From: Lentibacillus persicus
GTDB lineage: Bacteria > Bacillota > Bacilli > Bacillales > Amphibacillaceae
NCBI RefSeq assembly: GCF_900112705.1
Contig: NZ_FOMR01000006.1
Span: 124,001-188,000, forward strand
Reading direction: 5' to 3'
DNA: 64,000 nt
Shown in pieces: positions 41,959 to 51,804 of the stretch. The stretch's first letter is position 1. Each line of letters begins with the position of its first letter. The notes beneath the pieces were generated by a model, which was not told the origin of the DNA, searched no databases, and saw only the letters and a program-made list of their open reading frames with translations. A program made the position numbers and the translations under genes.

Positions 41959-42810
41959 TTACGACTTCTTTTTCTTCCTTTTGACTTTTTTGCCATCGTA
42001 ATATTTATTAGCCATGCCTGACTTTCTGCGATACCATATCAGCGCGAAAAGACCGAGGATAATAACCACTGAAATGAGCTGTGCAACTCGAATTTCAGTC
42101 CCGGGTAAATATAAGCTGTCTGTTCGCATGCCCTCGATAAATAGGCGTCCCACTGAATAGCTAATCAAGTAACTCAGGAAAACCTCACCGCGCAGCGGGT
42201 TTTTACGCCGTAATATCAAGAGGAATATGAATACTAAAATGTTCCAGAATGATTCATACAAAAATGTTGGATGATACATCACGCCGTCGATACACATTTG
42301 GTTCATAATAAAGTCAGGCAAGTATGTATGAAAATTGTTAAACGTTGATTCTGATATTGGCCCGCCATGGGCTTCCTGATTCATGAAATTACCCCAGCGG
42401 CCGATTGCCTGCCCCAGAATCAAACTGGGCGCAGCTATATCTGCCAGCTGCCAAAACGAGACCTTTCGCACACGAGCAAAAATAACAGCTGTCAAAACCG
42501 CTCCAATTAAGGCACCGTGAATCGCTATTCCGCCCTCCCAGATTGCAAAGACACCCCACCATGGGCCGCCGATATAACGGTCCCACTCAAATATAACGTA
42601 GTAAAGGCGGGCAAAGATAATCGATGCAGGAATCGCGAAAACAACCAGGTCAATCATAAGATCTTTTTGCATCCCGAGCCGATCAGCCTCTTTTGTCGCG
42701 ATGTAAAGACCTAAAAAAGCCCCAAATGCAATAATCACACCATACCAATATATTGTAAGCGGACCTATATCCAAAAATACAGGATCTAATGCAGGTGCAC
42801 TGCAACTCAC
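41959..42810 (-). CDS. lgt: Prolipoprotein diacylglyceryl transferase
   Basis: Transfers diacylglycerol from phosphatidylglycerol to the lipobox Cys of prolipoproteins; several such lipoproteins are encoded in this window. The 283-aa membrane enzyme has IYWYGVIIAFGAFLG, GAIWEGG-type FAIWEGGIAIHGALIGA and the signature GRWGNFMNQEAHGGP. It starts at GTG 42810 after AGAGGTGATTTAA. It is second gene of the hprK cluster. Confidence 0.95.
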   Translation of the reverse strand: MSCSAPALDPVFLDIGPLTIYWYGVIIAFGAFLGLYIATKEADRLGMQKDLMIDLVVFAIPASIIFARLYYVIFEWDRYIGGPWWGVFAIWEGGIAIHGALIGAVLTAVIFARVRKVSFWQLADIAAPSLILGQAIGRWGNFMNQEAHGGPISESTFNNFHTYLPDFIMNQMCIDGVMYHPTFLYESFWNILVFIFLLILRRKNPLRGEVFLSYLISYSVGRLFIEGMRTDSLYLPGTEIRVAQLISVVIILGLFALIWYRRKSGMANKYYDGKKVKRKKKKS

Positions 42811-42821
42811 TTAAATCACCT

Positions 42822-43754
42822 CTATTCACTATCATTTCCTTCTTCAATCATGTTAGTCAACCGTTCAGAAAACTCCTCCGCGGCATTCACCCCCATCCGT
42901 TTCAATCGGAAGTTCATGGCTGCCACTTCAATAATGACTGCAAGATTTCTTCCTGGACGAACAGGAATAGTGACTTTCGGGACACTCACATCCATGATTT
43001 TCATCTTATCTTCATCCAACCCAAGCCTGTCGTACTGTTTCTTTTCGTCCCATAATTCAAGATTGATAATCAGAGAGATTTTCTTATAACTTCTGACTGC
43101 ACCTGCGCCAAAAAGGGTCATGACGTTAATGATCCCCAAGCCGCGAATTTCCAGCAAATGTTCAATCAACGGCGGCGAATTACCAATCAACCTGTCATAA
43201 TCTTCCTGACGAATCTCAACGCTATCATCCGCTACCAGTCTGTGACCGCGTTTCACCAGTTCAAGCGCTGTTTCACTTTTCCCGACACCGCTTTGACCGG
43301 TCAACAGTACACCAACACCATTTATGTCGACTAACACACCGTGAATTGCAGTAAAAGGTGCAAATTTTGCTTCCAGATAGTTGGTCAGGCGACTGATAAC
43401 ACGGGTTGTCTGTCGTGGTGAATGCAAAATAGGGACGCCCGCCTTATCGGCCGTTTCAAGCATGACTTCGGGAATATCCATTCCGCGTGAAATGACGATT
43501 ACAGGCGTGATATCTGTACAAAGCTGTTCCATTCGCTGTTTTCTTACATCATCAGGCAAATCAAGAAAGTATGTCATTTCTGTTTTGCCTATCAATTGCA
43601 GACGTTCTCGCGGATAATAATCAAAATACCCCGTCATTTCAATACCGGGACGATGTATATCACTTGTCGTTAATTCACGATGGACACCATCTTCCCCTGC
43701 AACAAGGGTGAGATTGAAATTTTCAAGCAAATCTTGCGTACGGACTTTTGGCAT
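42822..43754 (-). CDS. hprK: HPr kinase/phosphorylase
   Basis: A bifunctional sensor that phosphorylates Ser46 of HPr and Crh in response to ATP and fructose 1,6-bisphosphate, and reverses this with phosphate; it is the switch of CcpA-dependent catabolite repression. The 310-aa product has the catalytic His138 (AIHGVLVDI), Walker A GQSGVGKS at 153-160, and the signature [20 protein letters not shown]. The ATG at 43754 follows GGAGG by 9 nt. Its partner genes crh and ptsI are elsewhere in this window. Confidence 0.96.
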   Translation of the reverse strand: MPKVRTQDLLENFNLTLVAGEDGVHRELTTSDIHRPGIEMTGYFDYYPRERLQLIGKTEMTYFLDLPDDVRKQRMEQLCTDITPVIVISRGMDIPEVMLETADKAGVPILHSPRQTTRVISRLTNYLEAKFAPFTAIHGVLVDINGVGVLLTGQSGVGKSETALELVKRGHRLVADDSVEIRQEDYDRLIGNSPPLIEHLLEIRGLGIINVMTLFGAGAVRSYKKISLIINLELWDEKKQYDRLGLDEDKMKIMDVSVPKVTIPVRPGRNLAVIIEVAAMNFRLKRMGVNAAEEFSERLTNMIEEGNDSE

Positions 43755-43940
43755 ATAGGAGAGCCTCCAATTCCTGAGTTGTTTTAATTTATCAGAACGT
43801 ACCCGCAAGTGTTTCCGTTATGTAAGGGGCATTATCACTTCAGGCAATATACTGATTTACATTGTAGCATATTTTCCCATCATCGAATAATATCATTGTT
43901 TACCGCCTGCAAAAAGGTGATTTATCTCAGTCACAACAAT

Positions 43941-44038
43941 CATAAACTGCTAACTAGTTAGTGTCTCATCCACCGCTTCGGAAATACACTTGGTGCTGAA
44001 ATCAGTAGGAAGAATTTTCACTGGTTCGCATTTTACAT
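43941..44038. repeat. Solo short form of the 'aaactgcgaac' repeat housing
   Basis: Only the outer parts are present: 'cataaactgctaactagttagtg' with 'caccgcttcggaaatacact', joined directly to 'ctgaaatcag ... tcactggttcgcattttac'. The same left and right ends flank the large insert at 60014-60475. It fills much of the 354-bp hprK-yvlD gap; the remainder shows nothing but the yvlD terminator. Confidence 0.75.
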
Positions 44039-44066
44039 CAACTGACTGCACACACTTGCGTGCATT

Positions 44067-44099
44067 AAAAAATCGCAGGGGCTGCACCTGCGATTTTTT
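44067..44099 (-). terminator. Terminator after yvlD
   Basis: AAAAAATCGCAGG / CCTGCGATTTTTT, perfect 13-bp stem with a 7-nt loop and T runs on both sides, 9 bp downstream of the yvlD stop. Confidence 0.9.
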
Positions 44100-44108
44100 C
44101 TCTTAAAT

Positions 44109-44468
44109 TCATGATGTTACTGTATCTTTTACCAATTTGTTCAGTATTAGATTTAACAGCGAAATAATAATAGCTGCGCCAAGCGCCATGCCAAAGCCAT
44201 CAATAATAAACGACTCATCCATTATTGCCTGGGTAATCATTAGTGTAATGGCATTAATGACGAAAAGGAACAACCCCACTGTCAAAATCGTTATCGGTAA
44301 TGTCAAAATCACTAATATCGGTTTAATAATGACATTTAAAATGCCAAGAATAATACTTGCCAGAAGCGCTGTTCCAAACCCTTCCAGCTGGAAAGAATCA
44401 AACAGCTGTGCGACGACAATGAGTGCAACAGCATTAAGAAAAACCGATATTAACCAGCGAAGCAGCAT
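44109..44468 (-). CDS. yvlD: Phage-holin-like (Phage_holin_4_2) membrane protein YvlD
   Basis: A 119-aa protein with four transmembrane helices (LLRWLISVFLNAVALIVVAQLF; GTALLASIILGILNVIIKPILVILTLPITILTVGLFLFVINAITLMI). It is annotated in the family as holin-like for sequence reasons; in Bacillus the yvl genes are sigma-W/envelope-stress linked, and no lysis function is implied. Its ATG overlaps the yvlC stop (TAATG), indicating coupling. Confidence 0.85.
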   Translation of the reverse strand: MLLRWLISVFLNAVALIVVAQLFDSFQLEGFGTALLASIILGILNVIIKPILVILTLPITILTVGLFLFVINAITLMITQAIMDESFIIDGFGMALGAAIIISLLNLILNKLVKDTVTS

Positions 44469-44662
44469 TAACGCACCTCCCGCTCATTCGGAATGACGAA
44501 AATACCGATAAGATAAGCGTAAATTGATGCACCCCCTGCAAATGCCAGTGCTACAAAGATTAAACGGACAATTGTTGGGTCAATATTAAAATATTCAGCC
44601 AAACCACCGCAAATACCTTTAACCATACGCTCAGAATTTGATCGATATAATCGCTTACTCAT
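44468..44662 (-). CDS. yvlC: PspC-domain protein YvlC
   Basis: A 64-aa small membrane protein with the PspC pattern: KRLYRSNSERMVKGICGGLAEYFNIDPTIVRLIFVAL followed by a hydrophobic helix ending in IPNE. It belongs to phage-shock-type envelope-stress responses. It overlaps yvlD by the shared TAATG, forming a two-gene unit. Confidence 0.9.
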   Translation of the reverse strand: MSKRLYRSNSERMVKGICGGLAEYFNIDPTIVRLIFVALAFAGGASIYAYLIGIFVIPNEREVR

Positions 44663-44686
44663 GATAATCCTCCTCTCATTACTGGA

Positions 44687-45364
44687 TTATTCACGAAAAT
44701 CCCAAATATAAAACTGTTCTTTGCCCAGCTGTTTTCGGGCAGCCTCATTCATATCTTCTATACCCCAATTTTTCTGGAATTGGCCAATAATGCCGCTAGC
44801 CTGTGAGTCGTGAGCTAAGATGGCTTCCATTTTTTGTTCAAAAACAGACGTTACGTCATTACTGATATCCGGCTTTCCAAGCTCCTTAATATAATCAGTG
44901 CTGATGGCTTGTGCCCAGACTTTTGGGCGGTTCGCAGGAGACATCAGCCGAACCGCTTCAATAGCTGCTGCCCCCATTGCATTATGATCAGGGTGGACAG
45001 CGTATCCGGGATAATGCGTAATCACGAGGCTCGGTTGTATCTCCTCAAGGATATCTTTTAAGTGTTCGGCGACTTGACGCCGGTCCTCAAATTCCATTGT
45101 TTTATCCCGATAGCCAAGCATACGTAGCTCAACATCCAATTTCGAACATGCATTAATCAGTTCTTCTTTTCTGATTTCCGGAAGTGTTTCCCGGTTGGCA
45201 AATGTAGGAGAGCCCATATTTCTTCCCATTTCACCTAAAGTTCCACAAAGATAAGTAACTGGTACCCCTTGTTTTCGATATTGCGCAATCGTGCCTGAAG
45301 CTCCGAATGATTCATCATCAGGGTGCGGATAAATAACCACGACATGTTTTTCCAACTCTTTCAC
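44687..45364 (-). CDS. bshB2: Bacillithiol biosynthesis deacetylase BshB2
   Basis: A 225-aa zinc-dependent LmbE/PIG-L-family hydrolase that deacetylates GlcNAc-malate in bacillithiol synthesis (also Bca-type activity). The metal site is YPHPDDESFGASGT at the N-terminus with HPDHNAMGA at mid-protein. It follows the repeat at 45508 and the yojF gene; B. subtilis also pairs yojF with yojG (bshB2), supporting BshB2 over BshB1. Confidence 0.9.
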   Translation of the reverse strand: MKELEKHVVVIYPHPDDESFGASGTIAQYRKQGVPVTYLCGTLGEMGRNMGSPTFANRETLPEIRKEELINACSKLDVELRMLGYRDKTMEFEDRRQVAEHLKDILEEIQPSLVITHYPGYAVHPDHNAMGAAAIEAVRLMSPANRPKVWAQAISTDYIKELGKPDISNDVTSVFEQKMEAILAHDSQASGIIGQFQKNWGIEDMNEAARKQLGKEQFYIWDFRE

Positions 45365-45507
45365 CTGGCCTTTTAATGAGAATAATACAATTTTAAAATA
45401 CGATTTCTACCCCGCATGTAACTGGCAGTATGGCCCCCGCCTCAAATGGTCGAATATACGATGAAGATTAGGCGGGGTCAACTGCCAGTAAATGTCCGAT
45501 TCGTTCG

Positions 45508-45566
45508 GGCCCGCAGGACGCGGGTCACAAAGGTGTTGCAACGGACGTTGCGAACTTAGCCTTTGT
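45508..45566 (-). ncRNA. Bacillaceae-1-like structured RNA, copy 2
   Basis: Minus strand: CAAAGG ... CCTTTG enclose the hairpin GCAAC-GTCC-GTTGC, followed by CCCGC-GTCCT-GCGGG. Relative to the 2678 copy, both stems carry compensatory changes (GCCAC/GTGGC to GCAAC/GTTGC; CCAAC/GTTGG to CCCGC/GCGGG) while the RUCC(U) loops stay. It lies in the 253-bp bshB2-yojF gap. A further GC-rich inverted repeat (ACTGGCAGT ... ACTGCCAGT, CCCCGCCT ... AGGCGGGG) lies at about 45421-45488. Confidence 0.65.
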
Positions 45567-45574
45567 TCCTCTTT

Positions 45575-45602
45575 ATCAGTGGGAAAGAAACCCCCCACTG
45601 AT
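45575..45602 (-). terminator. Hairpin downstream of yojF
   Basis: ATCAGTGGG / CCCACTGAT with a 10-nt loop, 16 bp after the yojF stop. There is no clear T run, so it is a weak terminator or the first hairpin of the adjacent structured RNA. Confidence 0.5.
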
Positions 45603-45617
45603 TGAAGATTCACTTTA

Positions 45618-45968
45618 TTACCCTAATGGCGTTTCACTGATGTGCAGTGCGACCATCAGCCGCCCTTCACGATCGTGTCCTGCTAACAATAGTTGCTTTT
45701 CTTTGTGCATCGTCCAGTCAGTTAATCCCTCTGCATATACCCAGCCCAATTCAGTCTTGAGACCTGCACGGTAACTTTTGCCGTCACCTACGAGTTTTGC
45801 CTGAGAGAATTTGACCTTTGCATTACGTATATAGGCACCGACATTGTATGCTTTATCGCTGAAATGACTCGCATATGCACCATTGGTTGTTTCCAAATGA
45901 ATATAAACATCCTTATCAATGTATGATTCCAATAACTGTTGTACGTTACCATGTTCAATTGGTTTCAT
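45618..45968 (-). CDS. yojF: YojF family protein (DUF1806)
   Basis: A 116-aa protein, the same length as B. subtilis YojF, with the family pattern QQLLESYIDKDVYIHLETTNGAY, RNAKVKFSQAKLVGDG and YRAGLKTELGWVYAEGLTDW. The ATG at 45968 is 9 nt after GGGAGG; the extension to 46019 is unsupported. YojF is genetically linked to bshB2 and so to bacillithiol metabolism, but its molecular role is unknown. Confidence 0.88.
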   Translation of the reverse strand: MKPIEHGNVQQLLESYIDKDVYIHLETTNGAYASHFSDKAYNVGAYIRNAKVKFSQAKLVGDGKSYRAGLKTELGWVYAEGLTDWTMHKEKQLLLAGHDREGRLMVALHISETPLG

Positions 45969-46134
45969 CTTCACGTTCCTCCCACTAGAAAACCTCTCAC
46001 TTAAGGGTACCGAAACCATATAACCCCGTCAAAAGTTTTGTCTGAGTAAATTTTTTTGGCAAGTGCACAATCTTGAACACATAAAGATAATTTCACTTAT
46101 GAAAAATTAACGTTCCATTTCCTAAAAATAAGAG

Positions 46135-46166
46135 GACAGCAGAAAGCTCATAAGCCATCTGCTGTC
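46135..46166 (-). terminator. Terminator after uvrA
   Basis: GACAGCAGA / TCTGCTGTC with a 14-nt loop. On the minus strand it is followed by CCTCTTATTTTTAGG, 7 bp downstream of the uvrA stop. Confidence 0.8.
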
Positions 46167-46173
46167 GGTTCTA

Positions 46174-49053
46174 TTATTTGGATCCTATTTTTTCACGTTT
46201 TTCCATATCAAGTTCCATTCGCTTGCGTTCTCGCTCCAAAATGGGCTTCAAATAATAGCCTGTGTGGGATTCCTCCTGTTCTGCAACCTCTTCCGGCGTT
46301 CCTGTGGCAACAACTTCGCCACCGCCGTCCCCGCCTTCAGGCCCGATATCGATAATATGATCGGCCGTTTTTATAACATCCAAATTGTGTTCAATAATCA
46401 GGACTGTATCACCATTTTCCACAAGCCGCTGAAGGACATTCATAAGGCGGTGAATGTCATCCGTATGCAGCCCGGTTGTGGGCTCGTCGAGAATATAAAA
46501 CGATTTGCCGTTTGAGCGGCGGTGAAGTTCGCTGGCCAGTTTAACACGCTGTGCTTCACCACCGGATAATGTTGTGGCGGGCTGACCCAGTTTTATATAA
46601 CCCAGCCCGACATCATAAACAGTCTGCAGTTTCCGTTTGATTTTCGGAATATTTTCGAAAAAATCCAATGCTTCTTCGATCGTCATACCCAGCACATCTG
46701 CTATACTTTTTCCTTTATACTTCACTTCCAGTGTATCGCGGTTATAACGTTTCCCATTACATACTTCACACGGAACATACACATCTGGCAAAAAGTGCAT
46801 TTCAATTTTGATGATGCCATCCCCGTGGCATGCTTCACAGCGGCCGCCTTTTACATTAAAACTGAACCGCCCTTTTTTGTAACCGCGAATTTTAGCTTCA
46901 TTGGTCTGAGCAAAAACATCACGAATATTATCAAAGACCCCGGTATATGTTGCCGGGTTTGAGCGCGGTGTCCGGCCGATAGGGGATTGATCGATATCGA
47001 TCACTTTCTCAATATTGTTAAGTCCGTTAATCCGTGTATGCTGGCCCGGTTTAACTTTAGCCCGGTTTAATTCTTTGGCCATTGATTTGTATAAAATCTC
47101 GTTCACCAATGAACTTTTACCGGAGCCTGAAACGCCGGTGACTACTGTAAGAAGTCCAAGCGGAAAGGAAACGTCTATATTTTTCAAGTTGTTTTCCTTG
47201 GCTCCAACAACTTTAATTTGTTTACGCTTATTTTGTTTTCGCCGTTTCAGCGGCAGTGGTATATACTTTTCACCAGCCAAATATTGGCCTGTCAATGATG
47301 CGCTGTTTTTCTTGACGTTTTCCGGTGTATCGTTGGCCACTATGTTACCGCCATGTTCACCGGCGCCTGGTCCGATATCAATCAAATGATCGGCTGCCAG
47401 CATGGTATCTTCGTCATGCTCCACAACGATTAATGTGTTATCCAGGTCCCGCATCTGCTTCAGTGTGTTAATCAGCCGATTGTTGTCCCTTTGATGCAAT
47501 CCAATCGACGGTTCATCCAGCACATACAAAACACCGGTTAAAGCTGAGCCAATCTGTGTGGCAAGGCGAATACGCTGTGCTTCACCACCGGATAACGTTC
47601 CCGCTGAACGTGAGAGTGTCAGGTAATTAAGTCCTACGTTCGCAAGGAAATTCAACCGGTCGTTAATTTCCTTTAAAATCATTTGCGCGATCGTTTCTTC
47701 CTTCTCCGACAGCTCAAGACGGTCAAAGAACTCTTTTGCACCATTAATCGCAAAGTCGGTCACTTCACTGATATGTTTACCGTTTACCAATACTGAAAGG
47801 GCTTCTTCTTTAAGCCGGTGGCCATTACACGTCGGGCAAGGTTTATTAGCCATATATTTAGACAATGTCTCCCGTATAAAATCCGAAGACGTTTCACGAT
47901 ATCTGCGGCCAATGTTATTCAGGACACCCTCAAAATAAATAGCGTTATCCCGCAGTTTTCCAAAATCATTTTTGTAACGGAATCGTATTTTCTCTTTCCC
48001 GCTGCCATATAGAATAATATCCATTTCTTTTTTCGGAAGATCTTTTACAGGAGTGTTCATATCAATATCAAAATGATCACACGCACTTTTTAAAAGCTGT
48101 GGATAATATTGGGAACTAATAGGCTCCCAGGCTGCAATCGCGTGCTGTTTCAAAGTCTTATCCCAGTCCGGAATGACAAGGTCCAAATCCACCTCGAGAT
48201 TCGTACCAAGCCCATCACAAGTCGGACATGCCCCAAACGGACTGTTAAAAGAAAACAAACGCGGTTCCAGATCGCCGACTGAAAAGCCGCAGATTGGGCA
48301 AGCATGGTTTTCACTGAACATCAGCTCTTCTTCACCGATCACATCAACGATAACCTTTCCGTCTCCAAGGCCTAAAGCCGTCTCAATAGAATCACTCAGT
48401 CGTCCGGATATGCCTTCTTTTACAATAATCCGGTCAATCACAACTTCAATTGAGTGTTTTTTATTTTTATCCAGCTGAATGTCATCGGTGACCTCACGCA
48501 TTTCCTGATCGACGCGAACGCGAACATAACCTTCTTTTTTCAGTTTCTCAATTGTTTCAACGTGCTGTCCTTTGCGACCGGAGACAACCGGGGCAAGTAT
48601 TTGCATTTTTGTCCGCTCCGGATATTCCAATATGCGATCGACCATCTGCTGAACCGTCTGTGAGCTTATCTCAATGCCATGTTTAGGACAGGTAGGATGG
48701 CCTACCCGGGCAAACAGCAGACGCAAATAATCATATATCTCCGTCACGGTGCCTACCGTCGAACGTGGGTTGTTGCTGGTTGTTTTTTGGTCGATCGATA
48801 TAGCAGGTGATAAACCATCAATTGCATCGACGTCAGGCTTATCCATTTGTCCTAAAAATTGCCGCGCGTAGGCAGACAGGGATTCCACATACCGGCGCTG
48901 TCCTTCTGCATAAACCGTGTCAAAAGCGAGAGACGATTTGCCTGAACCGGAGAGTCCTGTCAACACGACAAATTTATTTTTAGGGATGGAGACATCTATA
49001 TCTTGCAGATTATGTGCGCGGGCACCTTGAATTTTTATTTCTTTACTTGGCAT
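46174..49053 (-). CDS. uvrA: UvrABC excinuclease subunit A
   Basis: A damage-sensing ABC-type ATPase of nucleotide excision repair. The 959-aa product has two ATPase modules (Walker [14 protein letters not shown] and [13 protein letters not shown]; signatures [12 protein letters not shown] and [12 protein letters not shown]). It has three zinc-binding pairs: CPICGFSVG ... CPTCDG, CPTCNG with NKPC, and CEACHGDG ... CEVCNG. The ATG at 49053 ([17 protein letters not shown]) follows GGAAGG; the frame beyond it overlaps uvrB. It follows uvrB by 58 bp as in most Bacillaceae. Confidence 0.97.
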   Translation of the reverse strand: MPSKEIKIQGARAHNLQDIDVSIPKNKFVVLTGLSGSGKSSLAFDTVYAEGQRRYVESLSAYARQFLGQMDKPDVDAIDGLSPAISIDQKTTSNNPRSTVGTVTEIYDYLRLLFARVGHPTCPKHGIEISSQTVQQMVDRILEYPERTKMQILAPVVSGRKGQHVETIEKLKKEGYVRVRVDQEMREVTDDIQLDKNKKHSIEVVIDRIIVKEGISGRLSDSIETALGLGDGKVIVDVIGEEELMFSENHACPICGFSVGDLEPRLFSFNSPFGACPTCDGLGTNLEVDLDLVIPDWDKTLKQHAIAAWEPISSQYYPQLLKSACDHFDIDMNTPVKDLPKKEMDIILYGSGKEKIRFRYKNDFGKLRDNAIYFEGVLNNIGRRYRETSSDFIRETLSKYMANKPCPTCNGHRLKEEALSVLVNGKHISEVTDFAINGAKEFFDRLELSEKEETIAQMILKEINDRLNFLANVGLNYLTLSRSAGTLSGGEAQRIRLATQIGSALTGVLYVLDEPSIGLHQRDNNRLINTLKQMRDLDNTLIVVEHDEDTMLAADHLIDIGPGAGEHGGNIVANDTPENVKKNSASLTGQYLAGEKYIPLPLKRRKQNKRKQIKVVGAKENNLKNIDVSFPLGLLTVVTGVSGSGKSSLVNEILYKSMAKELNRAKVKPGQHTRINGLNNIEKVIDIDQSPIGRTPRSNPATYTGVFDNIRDVFAQTNEAKIRGYKKGRFSFNVKGGRCEACHGDGIIKIEMHFLPDVYVPCEVCNGKRYNRDTLEVKYKGKSIADVLGMTIEEALDFFENIPKIKRKLQTVYDVGLGYIKLGQPATTLSGGEAQRVKLASELHRRSNGKSFYILDEPTTGLHTDDIHRLMNVLQRLVENGDTVLIIEHNLDVIKTADHIIDIGPEGGDGGGEVVATGTPEEVAEQEESHTGYYLKPILERERKRMELDMEKREKIGSK

Positions 49054-49111
49054 GAACGGGTCATCCTTCCACTTTGCTTGATAGTATTCTTCCGAAAGAA
49101 GCGCAGACAAC

Positions 49112-51097
49112 TCAAGCACTTTCAGCTTTTAGCTCAAGTACAATATCCCGAAGCTCGGCGGCTCTTTCGAAATCAAGCGCTTTTGCAGCTTCTTTCATTT
49201 CCTTTTCCATACTGTCGATCATTTTTTCTTTTTCGTTTTTTGTCATTTTGCTGACATCCGTTTTCTTGCTTTCATAGTTTTCCACATCTTCAGCCGCAAC
49301 TGTTGCCTGGATAACATCCCTGACTTCTTTCCGGATCGTCGTCGGTGTAATGTTGTGCTTTTCATTATAGGCCATCTGTTTCTCACGACGCCGGTTCGTT
49401 TCGTCAATGGCAACTTGCATGGAGTTTGTTATTTTATCGCCATACATAATAACTTCTCCATTTTCGTTTCGGGCGGCTCGTCCCATTGTCTGAATAAGCG
49501 ACCGCTCAGAGCGCAGGAAGCCCTCTTTATCGGCATCCAGAATGGCCACAAGCGAAACTTCCGGAATATCCAGCCCTTCCCGCAGGAGATTGATGCCAAC
49601 GATGACATCATATTTACCGACACGTAAATCGCGGATAACTTCAATTCGCTCGAGCGTTTTTATTTCCGAATGCAAATAAGCAACTTTCATACCTATTTCT
49701 TTCAGGTAATCGGTCAAGTCTTCGGACATTTTTTTCGTTAATGTGGTAACGAGCACACGTTCATTCCGCTCTGAACGTTTTCTGATTTCTTCTATCAGGT
49801 TATCGACCTGACCGTCAATTGGCCGGACGTCCACTTCAGGGTCCAATAGCCCGGTCGGACGGATAATCTGTTCAGTCACCTCAGGAGCATGTTCGCGTTC
49901 GTATGGACCTGGTGTCGCTGAGACATAAATAAGCTGGTTTGTTGCTTTTTCAAATTCCTCAAACTGTAAAGGGCGGTTATCAAGCGCAGAAGGCAGACGA
50001 AAACCATGGTCAACCAGTACTTGTTTGCGGGCTTTGTCGCCGTTGTACATCCCTCTAATTTGCGGCAATGTCACATGTGATTCATCTATAACACATAGAA
50101 AATCATCCGGAAAGAAATCAAGCAATGTGTATGGAGTTGAGCCGGGTTCACGAAACGTCAAATGACGTGAATAGTTTTCAATACCTGAACAAAACCCCAT
50201 TTCCTGCATCATTTCCAAATCATAATTTGTACGCTGCTCGAGCCGCTGCGCTTCCAGCAGTTTGTCTTCACCGCGCAGCTCAGCCAACTGTTCCTGCAGC
50301 TCATTTTCAATATTTTTGATTGCTTTTTTCAGTTTTTCTTCACGCGTCACAAAGTGTGAAGCAGGGAAAATGGCAACGTGTTCCCTGTCGCCGATTATTT
50401 CACCAGTCAGTGCATCAACTTCCCGGATACGGTCGATTTCATCACCAAAAAATTCAATACGCATGCAGTGTTCTTCCCGTGATGCCGGGATAACCTCTAC
50501 TGAATCGCCGCGAACCCGAAAAGTACCGCGCTGAAAATCGATGTCATTCCGCGCATATTGAATATCGACCAAGTCACGCAGAAGCTGATCGCGATCCTTT
50601 TCCATTCCCATTCTTAACGAAAGCACCTGACTCTCATATTCTTCCGGAGAGCCCAAACCATAGATACATGATACACTGGACACAATCAGCACATCACGCC
50701 GTTCAATCAATGCAGAGGTTGCCGAGTGTCTCAATTTATCAATCTCGTCGTTAATACTGGCATCTTTCTCTATAAACGTATCAGTAGAAGGAACATACGC
50801 TTCAGGCTGATAATAATCATAATAACTGACAAAGTATTCCACAGCGTTATTAGGAAAATACTCTTTAAATTCACTGTAGAGTTGTCCTGCCAATGTTTTA
50901 TTATGGGCAATCACCAGCGTCGGACGGTTTATTTCAGTTATAGCATTTGAAACTGTAAATGTTTTTCCTGTACCGGTTGCGCCCAATAATGTCTGATGAC
51001 GCTGACCGGCTTTCACCTTTTCAACAATATCTTTGATTGCTTCAGGCTGGTCCCCGCTGGGTTCGTAATTGGCCACCAGTTCGAATTTATTTTCCAA
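49112..51097 (-). CDS. uvrB: UvrABC excinuclease subunit B
   Basis: A DEAD-like helicase-fold protein that verifies damage and positions UvrC. The 661-aa product has Walker [14 protein letters not shown], the beta-hairpin region [44 protein letters not shown], helicase motif [11 protein letters not shown], and the C-terminal UVR domain [24 protein letters not shown]. The start is TTG 51097, 9 nt after GGAGG. No LexA box was recognised upstream by eye. Confidence 0.97.
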   Translation of the reverse strand: MENKFELVANYEPSGDQPEAIKDIVEKVKAGQRHQTLLGATGTGKTFTVSNAITEINRPTLVIAHNKTLAGQLYSEFKEYFPNNAVEYFVSYYDYYQPEAYVPSTDTFIEKDASINDEIDKLRHSATSALIERRDVLIVSSVSCIYGLGSPEEYESQVLSLRMGMEKDRDQLLRDLVDIQYARNDIDFQRGTFRVRGDSVEVIPASREEHCMRIEFFGDEIDRIREVDALTGEIIGDREHVAIFPASHFVTREEKLKKAIKNIENELQEQLAELRGEDKLLEAQRLEQRTNYDLEMMQEMGFCSGIENYSRHLTFREPGSTPYTLLDFFPDDFLCVIDESHVTLPQIRGMYNGDKARKQVLVDHGFRLPSALDNRPLQFEEFEKATNQLIYVSATPGPYEREHAPEVTEQIIRPTGLLDPEVDVRPIDGQVDNLIEEIRKRSERNERVLVTTLTKKMSEDLTDYLKEIGMKVAYLHSEIKTLERIEVIRDLRVGKYDVIVGINLLREGLDIPEVSLVAILDADKEGFLRSERSLIQTMGRAARNENGEVIMYGDKITNSMQVAIDETNRRREKQMAYNEKHNITPTTIRKEVRDVIQATVAAEDVENYESKKTDVSKMTKNEKEKMIDSMEKEMKEAAKALDFERAAELRDIVLELKAESA

Positions 51098-51324
51098 ATC
51101 GAAAAACCTCCGTTCATAGCTCTATATCTATTCTATCATATTCTTTTTGATATTTTAACTGATAAGCGAACAAATATTCGATTGTGTTAATTATGGCCTT
51201 CTTCTATCCATTTTACCCGATGTAACATATAAAAATCATTCACAAAGGGTTCATACCAACAGGTTGTTTCATGGTATAAGCTGACTTATAATCAAATTAG
51301 AGCGATACAGAAAGGAAATGGTTT

Positions 51325-51774
51325 ATGCGAAAAATAATGATAGCAGTGTTGATTTTATTGATCAGTATTCTTGCTGCATGCGGGCAAAATGAAGAAACAG
51401 GGAATGACACGACAGAGACTGATACAACAATACCAATTGAGGCCGATTTGGAAGTTGCTGAACAAGCAGAAAAAGATGAAGAGGTTACCTTTACAGTTAC
51501 CGTAACGCAAGATGGAGAAACCATTTCAGACGCCAATGAAGTAACGTTTGAAATCTGGGAAGACGGCAATAAAGAAGAAAGTGAAATGATTGAGGCTGAT
51601 AATGCCGGCGATGGTAAATATACAGTGGAAAAATCGTTCGACACAGATGCTGTCTACCACGTTCAGTCACATGTAACGGCACGAACAATGCATACGATGC
51701 CGGTTAAGCAAATTGCAATAGGGGGAGCAGAAGCCGAGACCCAATCAAGCGAGGACAAACAATCGGAAAGCTGA
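51325..51774 (+). CDS. FixH/YtkA-like lipoprotein
   Basis: A 149-aa exported lipoprotein (signal peptide with lipobox LAAC, Cys19). An acidic linker and a single immunoglobulin-like beta domain follow (EVTFTVTVTQDGETISDANEVTFEIWEDG ... HVTARTMHTMPVKQI), the YtkA/FixH-like fold. The tail is rich in Ser/Glu. The ATG follows AAAGGAAATGG. Related proteins are tied to copper or oxidase assembly, but this gene stands alone and its function is not shown. Confidence 0.7.
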   Translation: MRKIMIAVLILLISILAACGQNEETGNDTTETDTTIPIEADLEVAEQAEKDEEVTFTVTVTQDGETISDANEVTFEIWEDGNKEESEMIEADNAGDGKYTVEKSFDTDAVYHVQSHVTARTMHTMPVKQIAIGGAEAETQSSEDKQSES

Positions 51775-51804
51775 CTGGAGGTTAATAGCTTCCGACAATA
51801 GGTG

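Noticed and set aside
41286-41984. 232-aa plus-strand ORF opposite yvoD
   Set aside because: Shadow of a membrane protein gene; no family features.
45407-45613. 68-aa minus-strand ORF between bshB2 and yojF
   Set aside because: Entirely inside inverted repeats and the structured RNA; no ribosome-binding site.
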